In this document: positions 13,704 through 20,699 of the stretch, piece after piece
Numbering within the stretch: the stretch's first letter is position 1
Layout of the letters: every line of letters starts with the position of its first letter
Source: JBBIQS01 sp037442205
Lineage (GTDB): Bacteria; Myxococcota; Myxococcia; Myxococcales; UBA5297
Assembly (NCBI GenBank): GCA_037442205.1
Contig: JBBIQS010000112.1
Location: 1-22,071 of the forward strand
Direction: 5' to 3'
DNA: 22,071 bases
Made by a program: the position numbers and the translations under genes
Notes under the pieces: model-generated
Databases searched by the model: none
The model's input: only the letters and a program-made list of their open reading frames with translations
Told to the model about the DNA's origin: nothing

Positions 13704-16252
13704 AGATCAAGATCCCAGAGCTGTCGCTGGTGCTGCTCATCGGTCCCTCCGGGGCGGGCAAGTCCACGTTCGCCCGCAAGCACTTCAAGCCCACGGAGGT
13801 CGTTTCGTCCGACCACTGCCGCGCTCTCGTCTGCGATGACGAGAACAGCATGGAAGCGACCAAGGACGCCTTCGATGTCCTGCGCTTCATCGCCGGCAAA
13901 CGCCTGGCCGCCGGCAAGCTGACCGTGATCGATGCCACCAACGTTCAGCCGGATGCGCGCAGGCCGCTCGTCGAGCTGGCCCGGGAGTACCACAGCCTCC
14001 CGGTCGCGGTCGTGCTCGACGTCCCCGAGCGAGTCTGCCAGGACCGCAACGTCGCGCGACCGGATCGCTCGTTCGGCCCGCATGTCATCGGCAACCAGCT
14101 CCACCAGATGCGCCGCTCGCTGCGAGGTCTGGAGCGCGAGGGGTTCCGCCACGTCTTCATCCTCAATCCCGAGCAGATCGAGCAGGCCGCGTTCGAGCGG
14201 GAGCGTCTCTGGAACAACCTCCGCGACGAGCATGGCCCGTTCGACATCATCGGTGACGTGCACGGCTGCTTGGACGAGCTGACGGCCCTTCTCGCGCGGC
14301 TCGGGTACGAAATCGGCGGCTCGGGCGATGCTCTTTCGGCGAAGCCACCCGCTGGCCGGCGAGCCATATTCCTCGGCGACCTGGTGGACAGGGGCCCGGC
14401 TGTGCCGGGCGTCTTGCGCCTGGTGATGGGCATGGTGCAGGCCGGCGCCGCCCTCTGCGTGCCCGGGAATCACGACATCAAGCTGATGCGCAAGCTGCGC
14501 GGGAAGGACGTGAAGGTGTCGCACGGGCTGGCCGAATCGCTCGCCCAGCTCGAGCGAGAGCCGGCGGAGTTCCGCAAGAAGGTCGCCGAGTTCCTCGACG
14601 ACCTCGTCTCGCACTATGTGCTGGACGACGGGAAGCTGGTCGTCGCGCACGCCGGGATGAAGGAACCGATGCAGGGGCGAGGCTCGGGCAAGGTGCGCGA
14701 CTTCGCCCTCTACGGCGAGACGACCGGCGAGACCGACGAGTACGGACTGCCGGTTCGCCACAACTGGGCGGCCGAGTACCGTGGCCAGGCGATGGTCGTC
14801 TACGGGCACACCCCGGTGCCTGAGCCAGAGTGGGTCAACAACACCCTTTGCATCGACTCCGGCTGCGTGTTCGGCGGGAAGCTGACCGCGCTTCGCTATC
14901 CCGAGCGCGAGATCGTCTCCGTCCCGGCAGCGAAGGTGTACTGCGAGCCGGTCAGGCCATTGCTGCCGGCGCCGCCGGCCGGCGGGCTTTCCGCTCAGCA
15001 GTCGCTCGACGATGTCCTCGACCTCGAGGACGTGAGCGGCAAGCGGGTCATCAGCACCAGGCTCTACCGGGATGTCACGGTTCGAGAGGAGAACGCCGCG
15101 GCGGCACTGGAGGCAATGAGCCGCTTTGCCTGCAACCCGAAGTGGCTCATCTACCTCCCGCCGACGATGTCTCCGCCGGAGACGACCACTCGTCCGGGAC
15201 TGCTCGAACATCCCTCGGAGGCCTTTGCCTACTTTCGCAGCCAGGCAATCACCAAGGTCGTCTGCGAAGAGAAGCACATGGGCTCTCGCGCGGTCGCCAT
15301 CGTCTGCCGCGACGAAGAGGCCGCCCGTTCTCGCTTCGGCGTGCGCGAATTGGAGATCGGAATCCTCTACACGAGGACCGGCAGGCGGTTCTTTGGAGAT
15401 CCGCAGCTGGAGCGCGAGTTCCTCCTGCGCCTTCATGCCGCCGTGACGGCAGCCGGATGGTGGGACGAGTTCAAGACCGAGTGGGTATGCCTCGACTGCG
15501 AGTTGATGCCCTGGTCGGCCAAGGCCCAGGAGCTCGTCCGCGAGCAGTACGCGGCAGTTGGTGCAGCGGCCTGTGCGGCGCTGCCCGAGGCGGTGGCTGC
15601 GCTGGAGAAAGCCGCCTCCCGCGACCAGCCGGTCTGCGGGCTCCTTGAGCAGATGCGCAGCCGGTCCGAGAGCGTCAGGAAGTACGTCGAGTCCTACCGC
15701 CGCTACTGTTGGCCGGTGCGCGGGATCGGCGACCTTCGGCTCGCACCCTTTCATGTGTTGGCGACCGAGGGCGCGGTCCACACGAACAAGAACCATCTCT
15801 GGCACATGGAGACGCTGGCGCTGCTCTGCCGAGCTGACTCCGAGATGCTATTGGCGACGCCCCATAAGCTGCTCGACCTGGACGATGAAGCAAGCGAGGC
15901 CAGCGGCGTGGCGTGGTGGGAGGAACTGACGGGACGGGGCGGCGAAGGCATGGTGGTCAAGCCGCTCGACTTCGCCGCGCGAGGAAAGCGAGGGCTCGTT
16001 CAGCCGGCCGTGAAGTGCCGAGGGCCTGAGTACCTGCGGATCATCTACGGGCCGGAATACACCGCCCCCCAGCACCTGGAACGCCTGCGGAAGCGGTCGG
16101 TCAACACGAAGCGCTCCATGGCACTGCGCGAGTTCGCGCTGGGAATTGAAGGACTGGAGCGATTCGTCGCCAAGCAGCCTCTGCGGAAGGTTCACGAATG
16201 CGTCTTCGGGGTGCTGGCGCTCGAGAGTGAGCCGGTTGATCCGCGACTGTGA
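13700..16252 (+). CDS. pnkp: Pnkp, polynucleotide kinase-phosphatase-ligase for RNA repair
   Basis: An 850-residue three-domain enzyme that heals and seals broken RNA. The 5'-OH kinase has Walker A GPSGAGKST (15-23; K21, S22) and D38/R41 in SSDHCR. The metallophosphoesterase that removes 2',3'-cyclic phosphate or 3'-phosphate has FDIIGDVHG (D186, H188), LGDLVDRG (D227), VPGNHD (N257, H258) and VYGHTP (H370). The C-terminal adenylyltransferase has EEKHMGSR with the nucleotidyl lysine K525, and a late GLVQPAVKCR motif. In this family the ligase works only with Hen1, which is encoded immediately upstream with an overlapping start. The length is normal and no frameshift is seen. The likely target is tRNA or other RNA cut by ribotoxins; no ribonuclease toxin is encoded nearby. 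Confidence 0.96.
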   Translation: MKIKIPELSLVLLIGPSGAGKSTFARKHFKPTEVVSSDHCRALVCDDENSMEATKDAFDVLRFIAGKRLAAGKLTVIDATNVQPDARRPLVELAREYHSLPVAVVLDVPERVCQDRNVARPDRSFGPHVIGNQLHQMRRSLRGLEREGFRHVFILNPEQIEQAAFERERLWNNLRDEHGPFDIIGDVHGCLDELTALLARLGYEIGGSGDALSAKPPAGRRAIFLGDLVDRGPAVPGVLRLVMGMVQAGAALCVPGNHDIKLMRKLRGKDVKVSHGLAESLAQLEREPAEFRKKVAEFLDDLVSHYVLDDGKLVVAHAGMKEPMQGRGSGKVRDFALYGETTGETDEYGLPVRHNWAAEYRGQAMVVYGHTPVPEPEWVNNTLCIDSGCVFGGKLTALRYPEREIVSVPAAKVYCEPVRPLLPAPPAGGLSAQQSLDDVLDLEDVSGKRVISTRLYRDVTVREENAAAALEAMSRFACNPKWLIYLPPTMSPPETTTRPGLLEHPSEAFAYFRSQAITKVVCEEKHMGSRAVAIVCRDEEAARSRFGVRELEIGILYTRTGRRFFGDPQLEREFLLRLHAAVTAAGWWDEFKTEWVCLDCELMPWSAKAQELVREQYAAVGAAACAALPEAVAALEKAASRDQPVCGLLEQMRSRSESVRKYVESYRRYCWPVRGIGDLRLAPFHVLATEGAVHTNKNHLWHMETLALLCRADSEMLLATPHKLLDLDDEASEASGVAWWEELTGRGGEGMVVKPLDFAARGKRGLVQPAVKCRGPEYLRIIYGPEYTAPQHLERLRKRSVNTKRSMALREFALGIEGLERFVAKQPLRKVHECVFGVLALESEPVDPRL

Positions 16253-16418
16253 CCCTCGCGCCCGGCCTTTCCGTCCTGGCGTGCCGAAGCCTCTCATTTC
16301 GCAGCTATGGCGACCCGAAGCGGCCAACTTCTCCGTTTGGCTCCCCGACCGCTCCGCGGAGCCGACCTGAGTCGCACTTGGCGCCGCGGGAGCGATGCTC
16401 GCGAGCACCGGACGCGCC

Positions 16419-16690
16419 CGGAACCCCTCTTCGGCCCCGCCACGGACGCCGGAACCCCTCCCCACGTCGTCCGAAAGGTCCGCGACCCCCTCCCACCTCG
16501 TCCGGAAGGTCGGCGGACCCCTTCTCGCCCCTTCCCGCGCCCCGAGAACCCCTTCCCGCGCCGTCCGACAGGTCTCGGAACCCCTTTCCAGCTCAGCGGT
16601 TAGCCCGCGGAACCCCTTCCCGGCCCGCTGTGAGCCCGCAGAACCCCTTCTCGGCCCGGCGGCAGCCCGCTGATCCCCTTCCCGCGGTTC
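16419..16690. repeat. Nine-copy imperfect tandem repeat, 31-32 bp period
   Basis: The 577 bp after pnkp (16253-16829) hold no credible gene. They carry nine copies of a core like GAACCCCTTCCCG. The C-runs start at 16424, 16455, 16486, 16518, 16549, 16581, 16613, 16644 and 16675, so the spacings are 31, 31, 32, 31, 32, 32, 31 and 31. Copies 2, 3 and 5 share a GTCCGamAGGTC tail and copies 6-8 share AGCCCG, so the array has internal subtypes. The period is not a multiple of three and shifts, which argues against coding. A perfect palindrome TGCTCGCGAGCA (16396-16407) lies just before it and a small hairpin CTCCG-GCCTT-CGGAG (16702-16716) just after. Confidence 0.85.
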
Positions 16691-16829
16691 AGCCACCAGC
16701 CCTCCGGCCTTCGGAGCGGTAACCACTGAACTTCTCGAGGCAATTTCGCGGTCCTCGCCCTCGGGATCGCTCCATCCCCGGCCGGCAACTCTTCCGATGA
16801 GCAACGCCGCGCCATCCGACGGAGCCCAC

Positions 16830-17432
16830 ATGATCCGCCCCGCCCACGCCCTCGCCTCCTTGCTGATCCTCGGCCTCGCCGCCTGCAGCTGCGACACCAC
16901 CTCCGCCGGAACCTGCCAGGGAAGCATCGGCGGCGTCGACGTCAGCGGCCCGCTCGATCCGGCGAGCAGCTACCACAACGACTGGACCACCAATCAGGCG
17001 ATCTTCGACCTGAGCTGCGGCGGCGGCATGCTCGCGGTGCAGGCGATTCGCGGGTCGGCGCTCGACTCCTCAATCCAGCGCACCACGCCCATGACCAACG
17101 ACTGCGCGGCCCAGCCCGATGGCGGAGTCGCCGATGCCGGATCGGCAAGCGCCGACGGCGGCTCGACCCTCTGCGTTCCGAACGTCACCGACGATGTCGT
17201 CGACGTCCAAGCGCCGGCGGATCATCCCTGGCTCTCCGGCGCTCGGCTCGAAGCCGCCCTGCGCCTGCTTTCCTTCACCCAGCAGGCCGAGGGCAAGCTG
17301 GTGCTCAAGTTCGCCGACGGCTCAGAGGTGACCATCGACTTCACCGCCCGCCACGACGACAGCCTGGACATCGGGCAGCGGCCAAGCTCGAATTCGAGCG
17401 GAAGCCACCACCACCACCACGACTGGCACTAA
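16830..17432 (+). CDS. Lipoprotein with Asp/Gly linker and His-rich C-terminus
   Basis: A 200-residue lipoprotein of unknown function. The signal peptide (MIRPAHALASLLILGLAAC) ends in the lipobox LAAC with lipidated C19. An ATG at 16797 would add 11 residues, but GGAG lies 6 nt before the ATG at 16830, which gives a normal signal peptide. The mature protein has a first beta-rich part (AGTCQGSIGGVDVSG, FDLSCGGGMLAVQAIRG), a flexible linker DGGVADAGSASADGG of the kind common in myxobacterial lipoproteins, and a second part (LRLLSFTQQAEGKLVLKFADGSEVTIDF). The last residues are GSHHHHHDWH, five His in a row plus one more, suggesting metal binding. It converges on another lipoprotein gene at 17561. 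Confidence 0.8.
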   Translation: MIRPAHALASLLILGLAACSCDTTSAGTCQGSIGGVDVSGPLDPASSYHNDWTTNQAIFDLSCGGGMLAVQAIRGSALDSSIQRTTPMTNDCAAQPDGGVADAGSASADGGSTLCVPNVTDDVVDVQAPADHPWLSGARLEAALRLLSFTQQAEGKLVLKFADGSEVTIDFTARHDDSLDIGQRPSSNSSGSHHHHHDWH

Positions 17433-17560
17433 GTCCTTGGCCGAGCGATCGTGGGCTTGGCCCGGGCAGACCTCCGCCAGGCGCTGAATGCCCGAACTGC
17501 CAGCAGTGCACCCGCGCCATCCCGCGCTATCAGACGGGCGGGAGCCGAGCTCCATGCCGT

Positions 17561-18283
17561 TCAGTAGATGGGCGTGACGGTTAGCGTCACGTCCGCGGTG
17601 GTCGTGGCCGCGGAAGCGTTGCCGGCGCCCGCCTGGCCGGCGGTGGAAAGCGCGTGGACCTGAACGCCGTCGGTCCAGCAGGTTGGGGCGTCGGTGCGAG
17701 CCGGCACTGTGAAGCTGAAGGAGGTCCGGTCCCAGGGGGTGTCCTTGAGGACGCTCCCTTGGAAAAGCACCTTGGCCAGATGGCACCCGGTCGAGCTCTT
17801 GCCAATGCCGAGCTCGGCGGACGCGCTCGAACCGGTCGGCACGGCGGTCCCGGCGCAACTGACGTCGATTCGGAAGCTCGTCGCGCCGTTGGCGGCGACG
17901 CATACGTGCCGCAGCTCAATGGTCGCGCCGCTCATCGCGGAGGGCTGGCCCGGCGAATTGACGGAGGCAGACGACTCAATGCGCACGCTTCGCTCATTCC
18001 GGGTCACGATGAGCGAGGCCGTCGCTGATCCGTTGCCAGGTGCCGACGCGGAGTAGCTCACCGACTGGAGGTCATCGGTCTGCACCGGTGTCGTCGGGTT
18101 GGAAATGGTCTGGCTGTCGATCCCGGCGATGGCTCCCACGATGTCGGCTTTGACCTTCATGTCCCAAGCCGGCAGCGCGGCGCTCCCGGAGTCTGGCTTC
18201 CCCTCGTCGGCGCCCTCGGGCACCAACCCTGCGCAGGAAGTCGCTGCGAGGATCGCCAGCGTGAGCAGTGCGAAGCGGTTCAT
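17561..18283 (-). CDS. Lipoprotein of unknown function
   Basis: A 240-residue lipoprotein. The ATG at 18283 has GGAGG 7 nt upstream and opens the signal MNRFALLTLAILAATSC, with C17 as the lipidated residue (the lipobox ATSC is acceptable but not ideal). The frame is open further upstream to 18343, but that part lacks a signal-like start. After a short charged linker (EGADEGKPDSGS) the mature part is Ser/Thr/Ala-rich and beta-strand-like with alternating polar residues (SVSYSASAPGNGSATASLIV, TTTADVTLTVTPIY), and contains Cys at CVAANG, VSCAGTA, TGCHLAK and PTCWTDG that could pair as disulfides. This looks like a one- or two-domain beta-sandwich on the outer membrane. I do not recognise the family. 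Confidence 0.78.
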   Translation of the reverse strand: MNRFALLTLAILAATSCAGLVPEGADEGKPDSGSAALPAWDMKVKADIVGAIAGIDSQTISNPTTPVQTDDLQSVSYSASAPGNGSATASLIVTRNERSVRIESSASVNSPGQPSAMSGATIELRHVCVAANGATSFRIDVSCAGTAVPTGSSASAELGIGKSSTGCHLAKVLFQGSVLKDTPWDRTSFSFTVPARTDAPTCWTDGVQVHALSTAGQAGAGNASAATTTADVTLTVTPIY

Positions 18284-18435
18284 GGACCTTCCTCCCCGTG
18301 ACTGGGATAGGACGGTTCTCGACCCTGCGGCTCGCTCAGTCAAGCAGGCCGTTCTCCGCCCGCTGAACGGCTTTCGAGGCAGTAGAGGCCGCCTCGCACT
18401 GGACCTCGGTCCCGATTCCTCGCCGAATCAGCCTT

Positions 18436-18450
18436 CGCCGGAGACCGGCG
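18436..18450 (-). terminator. Weak terminator-like hairpin after the 18457 gene
   Basis: CGCCGG-TCT-CCGGCG (minus strand) is a perfect 6-bp stem with a 3-nt loop, starting 6 nt after the stop codon. No T-run follows (AAGGCTGATT), so it may be a 3' stabilising hairpin or part of a factor-dependent end. Confidence 0.3.
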
Positions 18451-18456
18451 CTCCGC

Positions 18457-19206
18457 CTACAGCGGCTGCACGCTCAGATTGTCGAAGTACAGGTCCGAGT
18501 CCCAGCTCGAGAATCCGAACCGGTCGTGCCCGGAGCCCTTGAGCGGATTGGGGTCGTCGTACTGGAGGGCCAGCTTGTTGTCGACGAACCAGCGCAGCAG
18601 GTTGCCCTTGCGCTCGATGCGGAAGCGGTAGGTCTTGCCCTTCTCGACCTTGAACCCCTTGGCCTCGACCCGGTCGTACTTCCCCTTCGGCTGGCCGACG
18701 GTCGGCCCGTGCTCGTCGAGCCGGGCGATGATCGAGGTCGAGTTCGACCAGCCGCCGAAGATCACCACGTATCCCGAGGCGTGGTCGTAGCCGTTGCCGA
18801 AGATCTCGCACTTGATGTCGCCGTCGGTCGACTCGCTGCGGGCGTCGAACTCGACCGCCACGTCTTCCGGCAGCTTGGCCTTGAGCCAGAGCGGGTTGTT
18901 CTTCACGCCCGGCGAGTGCACCACCCCGTTGTCGATGCCCCAGTCGCCGCCGGTGGTCCAGTAGTTCTCGCCCAGCTCCGGGCGGTTGAAGTCGTCGGTG
19001 TACGGCACGGCTGAGGTGACCGGCGCCGCTCCGCGCAGCAGGTAGATGACGAACGGCAACTGCACCGCGAACACCACCGCCGCCAAACCGATCAGATTGC
19101 CGCGCGTCAGGCCCCAGATCAGCCCGGCGGGCTTCGCCGGCGCCGCGCCCGCGGAGGGCTCGGGGGCACTGGGAATGGCAGTGGTTGCGGACGCTTGCTC
19201 GGCCAT
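18457..19206 (-). CDS. Membrane-anchored concanavalin-like (jelly-roll) domain protein
   Basis: A 249-residue protein with a cytoplasmic Ala/Pro-rich N-terminus, one membrane helix (about 38-58, NLIGLAAVVFAVQLPFVIYL) and an extracytoplasmic domain from about residue 70. That domain has the pattern of the laminin-G/3-keto-disaccharide hydrolase-like jelly roll: DDFNRPELGENYWTTGGDW, then VAVEFDARSES, a Gly-rich centre (GYVVIFGGWSNS), KTYRFRIERKGNLLRWFVDN and the closing strand FDNLSVQPL. Such domains bind or process sugars, but I see no certain catalytic residues. The ATG at 19206 has GAGG 7 nt upstream, and a hairpin covers that site (19214-19241). The gene follows the sigma factor by 87 bp and may be co-transcribed with it. 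Confidence 0.75.
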   Translation of the reverse strand: MAEQASATTAIPSAPEPSAGAAPAKPAGLIWGLTRGNLIGLAAVVFAVQLPFVIYLLRGAAPVTSAVPYTDDFNRPELGENYWTTGGDWGIDNGVVHSPGVKNNPLWLKAKLPEDVAVEFDARSESTDGDIKCEIFGNGYDHASGYVVIFGGWSNSTSIIARLDEHGPTVGQPKGKYDRVEAKGFKVEKGKTYRFRIERKGNLLRWFVDNKLALQYDDPNPLKGSGHDRFGFSSWDSDLYFDNLSVQPL

Positions 19207-19213
19207 GTCGGTT

Positions 19214-19241
19214 CCTCGGAGGAGGGCGATAAAGCCCGAGG
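19214..19241 (-). promoter_or_regulatory. Hairpin that could hide the ribosome binding site of the 19206 gene
   Basis: On the minus strand CCTCGG (19241-19236) pairs with CCGAGG (19219-19214), which contains the GAGG ribosome binding site of the gene starting at 19206. An inner pair GGGC/GCCC around TTTATC competes or extends the stem. A fold like this could make translation depend on temperature, a ligand or the movement of ribosomes from upstream. Confidence 0.35.
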
Positions 19242-19293
19242 TCGCGCGCGGAAGTCAAGGAGCGAAGCGAGCGCGCAAACCTCCGCCCGGCCG

Positions 19294-20421
19294 TCAGCTC
19301 TGCCGCGGACCGATCTCGAGGTCCTTGAAGTCCGGCACCGCCTCTTCCATCCAGGCCTTCAGGTCCTTGATCAGCTTGGCCTCGATCTGCCGCGCCCGCT
19401 CGCGGGTGATGCCGTAGCGATCGCCGATCTCCTGCAAGGTCATCGGCTCCTCGGAGATCAGCCGGTTCTGGAAGATGTAGAGCTCTTTGTCCTTGAGCGT
19501 CTTGCCGAACTCCGCCAACTGCTGCCTGAGGATCTCCTTGAGCTGGTGCTCGGCCAGCCGCTCGTCCGCCGGCGTTGAGACCGCCGCCAGCCGATCCGCC
19601 TTGGAGGTCTTCGAGTCCTCGGCCACCGGCGCGTCCAGGCTGAACTCGTCCTGGGAGAGCCGCTGGTCCATCTCCACCACGTCCTGCTCGGTGACCTTGA
19701 GCCGGTCGGCCAGCAGCTTGGGCGTCACCTCGAAGCCCTGGGCGGCGAGCTTCTCCTGCTCCTTGCGCAGGTTGAAGAACAGCTTTCGCTGCGCCTGGGT
19801 GGTCCCCAGCTTCACCATCCGCCAGTTGTCCATGATGTAGCGGAGGATGTACGCCCGAATCCACCACGCCGAATAGCTCGACAGCTTCACCCCGCGGTAC
19901 GGGTCGAACTTCTTCACCGCGTGCATCAGCCCGACGTTCCCCTCCTGCACCAGGTCGAGCAGGGCGAAGGTGTTGCGGTGGTACTCGTGGGCGATCTTGA
20001 CCACCAGCCGCAGGTTGGCGGTCACCAGCCGGTAGGCGGCGTCTACGTCGCCGGTCTGCCGGTAGCGCACCGCCAGCTCGTGCTCCTCCTCGCGCGTCAG
20101 CAGCGGATGGCGCTCGACCTGCGACATGTACGAGGCCAGCGCGTCGCGCGGCCGGATCCCCGTCGTCGGACGCGGGGCCAGCGCGGTGCTCGCCTGCTTG
20201 GCCTGACCGGAGACAGCTTCTTCCTCGACGCGACCCAGCTCCTCGAGCTGCTCTTCGCCGAGCTCCTGCTCTTCGGACGCTGGTTCGGTGAGCTCCACCA
20301 CCGGCTCCAGGACCTTCGCCGGGCGGGCGGGCGCTTTTTGCTCGCTCTTCGGCGGACGTCCGCGCCGCTTGGGAGCGCTCGGCGCCGAAGCAGGCTGGCT
20401 ATCTGGCGATCTCTTGGCCAC
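19294..20421 (-). CDS. RNA polymerase sigma factor, RpoH-like (sigma-70 family)
   Basis: A 375-residue sigma factor that directs RNA polymerase to a set of promoters. About the first 95 residues are a basic and Ala/Pro/Glu-rich extension (KRRGRPPKSEQKAPARP) not found in ordinary RpoH. Region 1.2 follows (LASYMSQVERHPLLTREEEHELA), then region 2 with core binding and -10 recognition (LRLVVKIAHEY, LLDLVQEGNVGLMHAV, KLSSYSAWWIRAYI). The RpoH box AQRKLFFNLRKEQEKL comes next, and region 4 with a helix-turn-helix (MTLQEIGDRYGITRERARQIE). It belongs with the RpoH-like sigma factors that are multiplied in myxobacteria and serve stress or development. The start is GTG at 20421 with no clear ribosome binding site; the promoter found upstream would give a near-leaderless transcript. 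Confidence 0.93.
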   Translation of the reverse strand: MAKRSPDSQPASAPSAPKRRGRPPKSEQKAPARPAKVLEPVVELTEPASEEQELGEEQLEELGRVEEEAVSGQAKQASTALAPRPTTGIRPRDALASYMSQVERHPLLTREEEHELAVRYRQTGDVDAAYRLVTANLRLVVKIAHEYHRNTFALLDLVQEGNVGLMHAVKKFDPYRGVKLSSYSAWWIRAYILRYIMDNWRMVKLGTTQAQRKLFFNLRKEQEKLAAQGFEVTPKLLADRLKVTEQDVVEMDQRLSQDEFSLDAPVAEDSKTSKADRLAAVSTPADERLAEHQLKEILRQQLAEFGKTLKDKELYIFQNRLISEEPMTLQEIGDRYGITRERARQIEAKLIKDLKAWMEEAVPDFKDLEIGPRQS

Positions 20422-20430
20422 TTGAGGGTC

Positions 20431-20459
20431 GTTTTATCCGCGAACGCCGGACCGGGCAA
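20431..20459 (-). promoter_or_regulatory. Candidate sigma-70 promoter of the sigma factor gene
   Basis: On the minus strand TTGCCC (20459-20454) and TAAAAC (20436-20431) are spaced by exactly 17 bp. The expected start of transcription is within about 3-5 nt of the GTG start codon at 20421, which agrees with the absence of a ribosome binding site. Confidence 0.45.
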
Positions 20460-20538
20460 CGCTTACGCTGCACCTTTCCCCAAGCATTCATACAGGTTAG
20501 ACGCGCGCGGCACTCCTGGAGCCGCAAGTGTCCACTCG

Positions 20539-20568
20539 TTGCCAGCGGGCCCCGGCGCGGTGTATACC
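20539..20568 (+). promoter_or_regulatory. Candidate sigma-70 promoter of the helicase gene
   Basis: TTGCCA (20539-20544) and TATACC (20563-20568) are spaced by 18 bp; this is one of the best housekeeping promoters in the window. Transcription would start near 20575, leaving a leader of about 125 nt before the helicase ATG, long enough for RNA-based control. Confidence 0.55.
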
Positions 20569-20699
20569 CCTGCGGTCTCAGGCGATTTCCGGCCGTCCGT
20601 ACTGCCGAGCGCCTGCCTGTTCGGCTTCCCTCGAGCCACCTCATCCGCTGGTTCGAGCCAAAGGAGCAGAGGCCGATTCCCGATTGGAGCAAAGCCAAG

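Noticed and set aside
13700..13729. MKIKIPELS at the Pnkp start resembling the peptide block
   Set aside because: It is the normal first beta strand of the Pnkp kinase domain; only the first four residues resemble the block.
13622..15805. A 727-codon minus-strand frame opposite pnkp
   Set aside because: Pnkp is certain on the plus strand with all three catalytic domains; the antisense frame has no recognisable motif.
16419..16690. CRISPR array
   Set aside because: The copies are degenerate and adjoin each other with no unique spacers of constant length between identical repeats, and no cas gene is present.
16249..16722. A 157-codon Pro/Arg-rich frame across the repeat array
   Set aside because: The repeat period of 31-32 bp changes frame from copy to copy, composition is low-complexity, and comparable open frames exist in the other plus-strand frames, as expected for GC-rich repeats without stops.
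18100..18163. MKVKADIVGA inside the lipoprotein at 17561-18283, similar to the start of peptides A and C
   Set aside because: It lies in frame within a longer protein with a signal peptide, lacks Thr at position 5 and the Ala-Gly end, and has no ribosome binding site before its Met. The match is probably chance.
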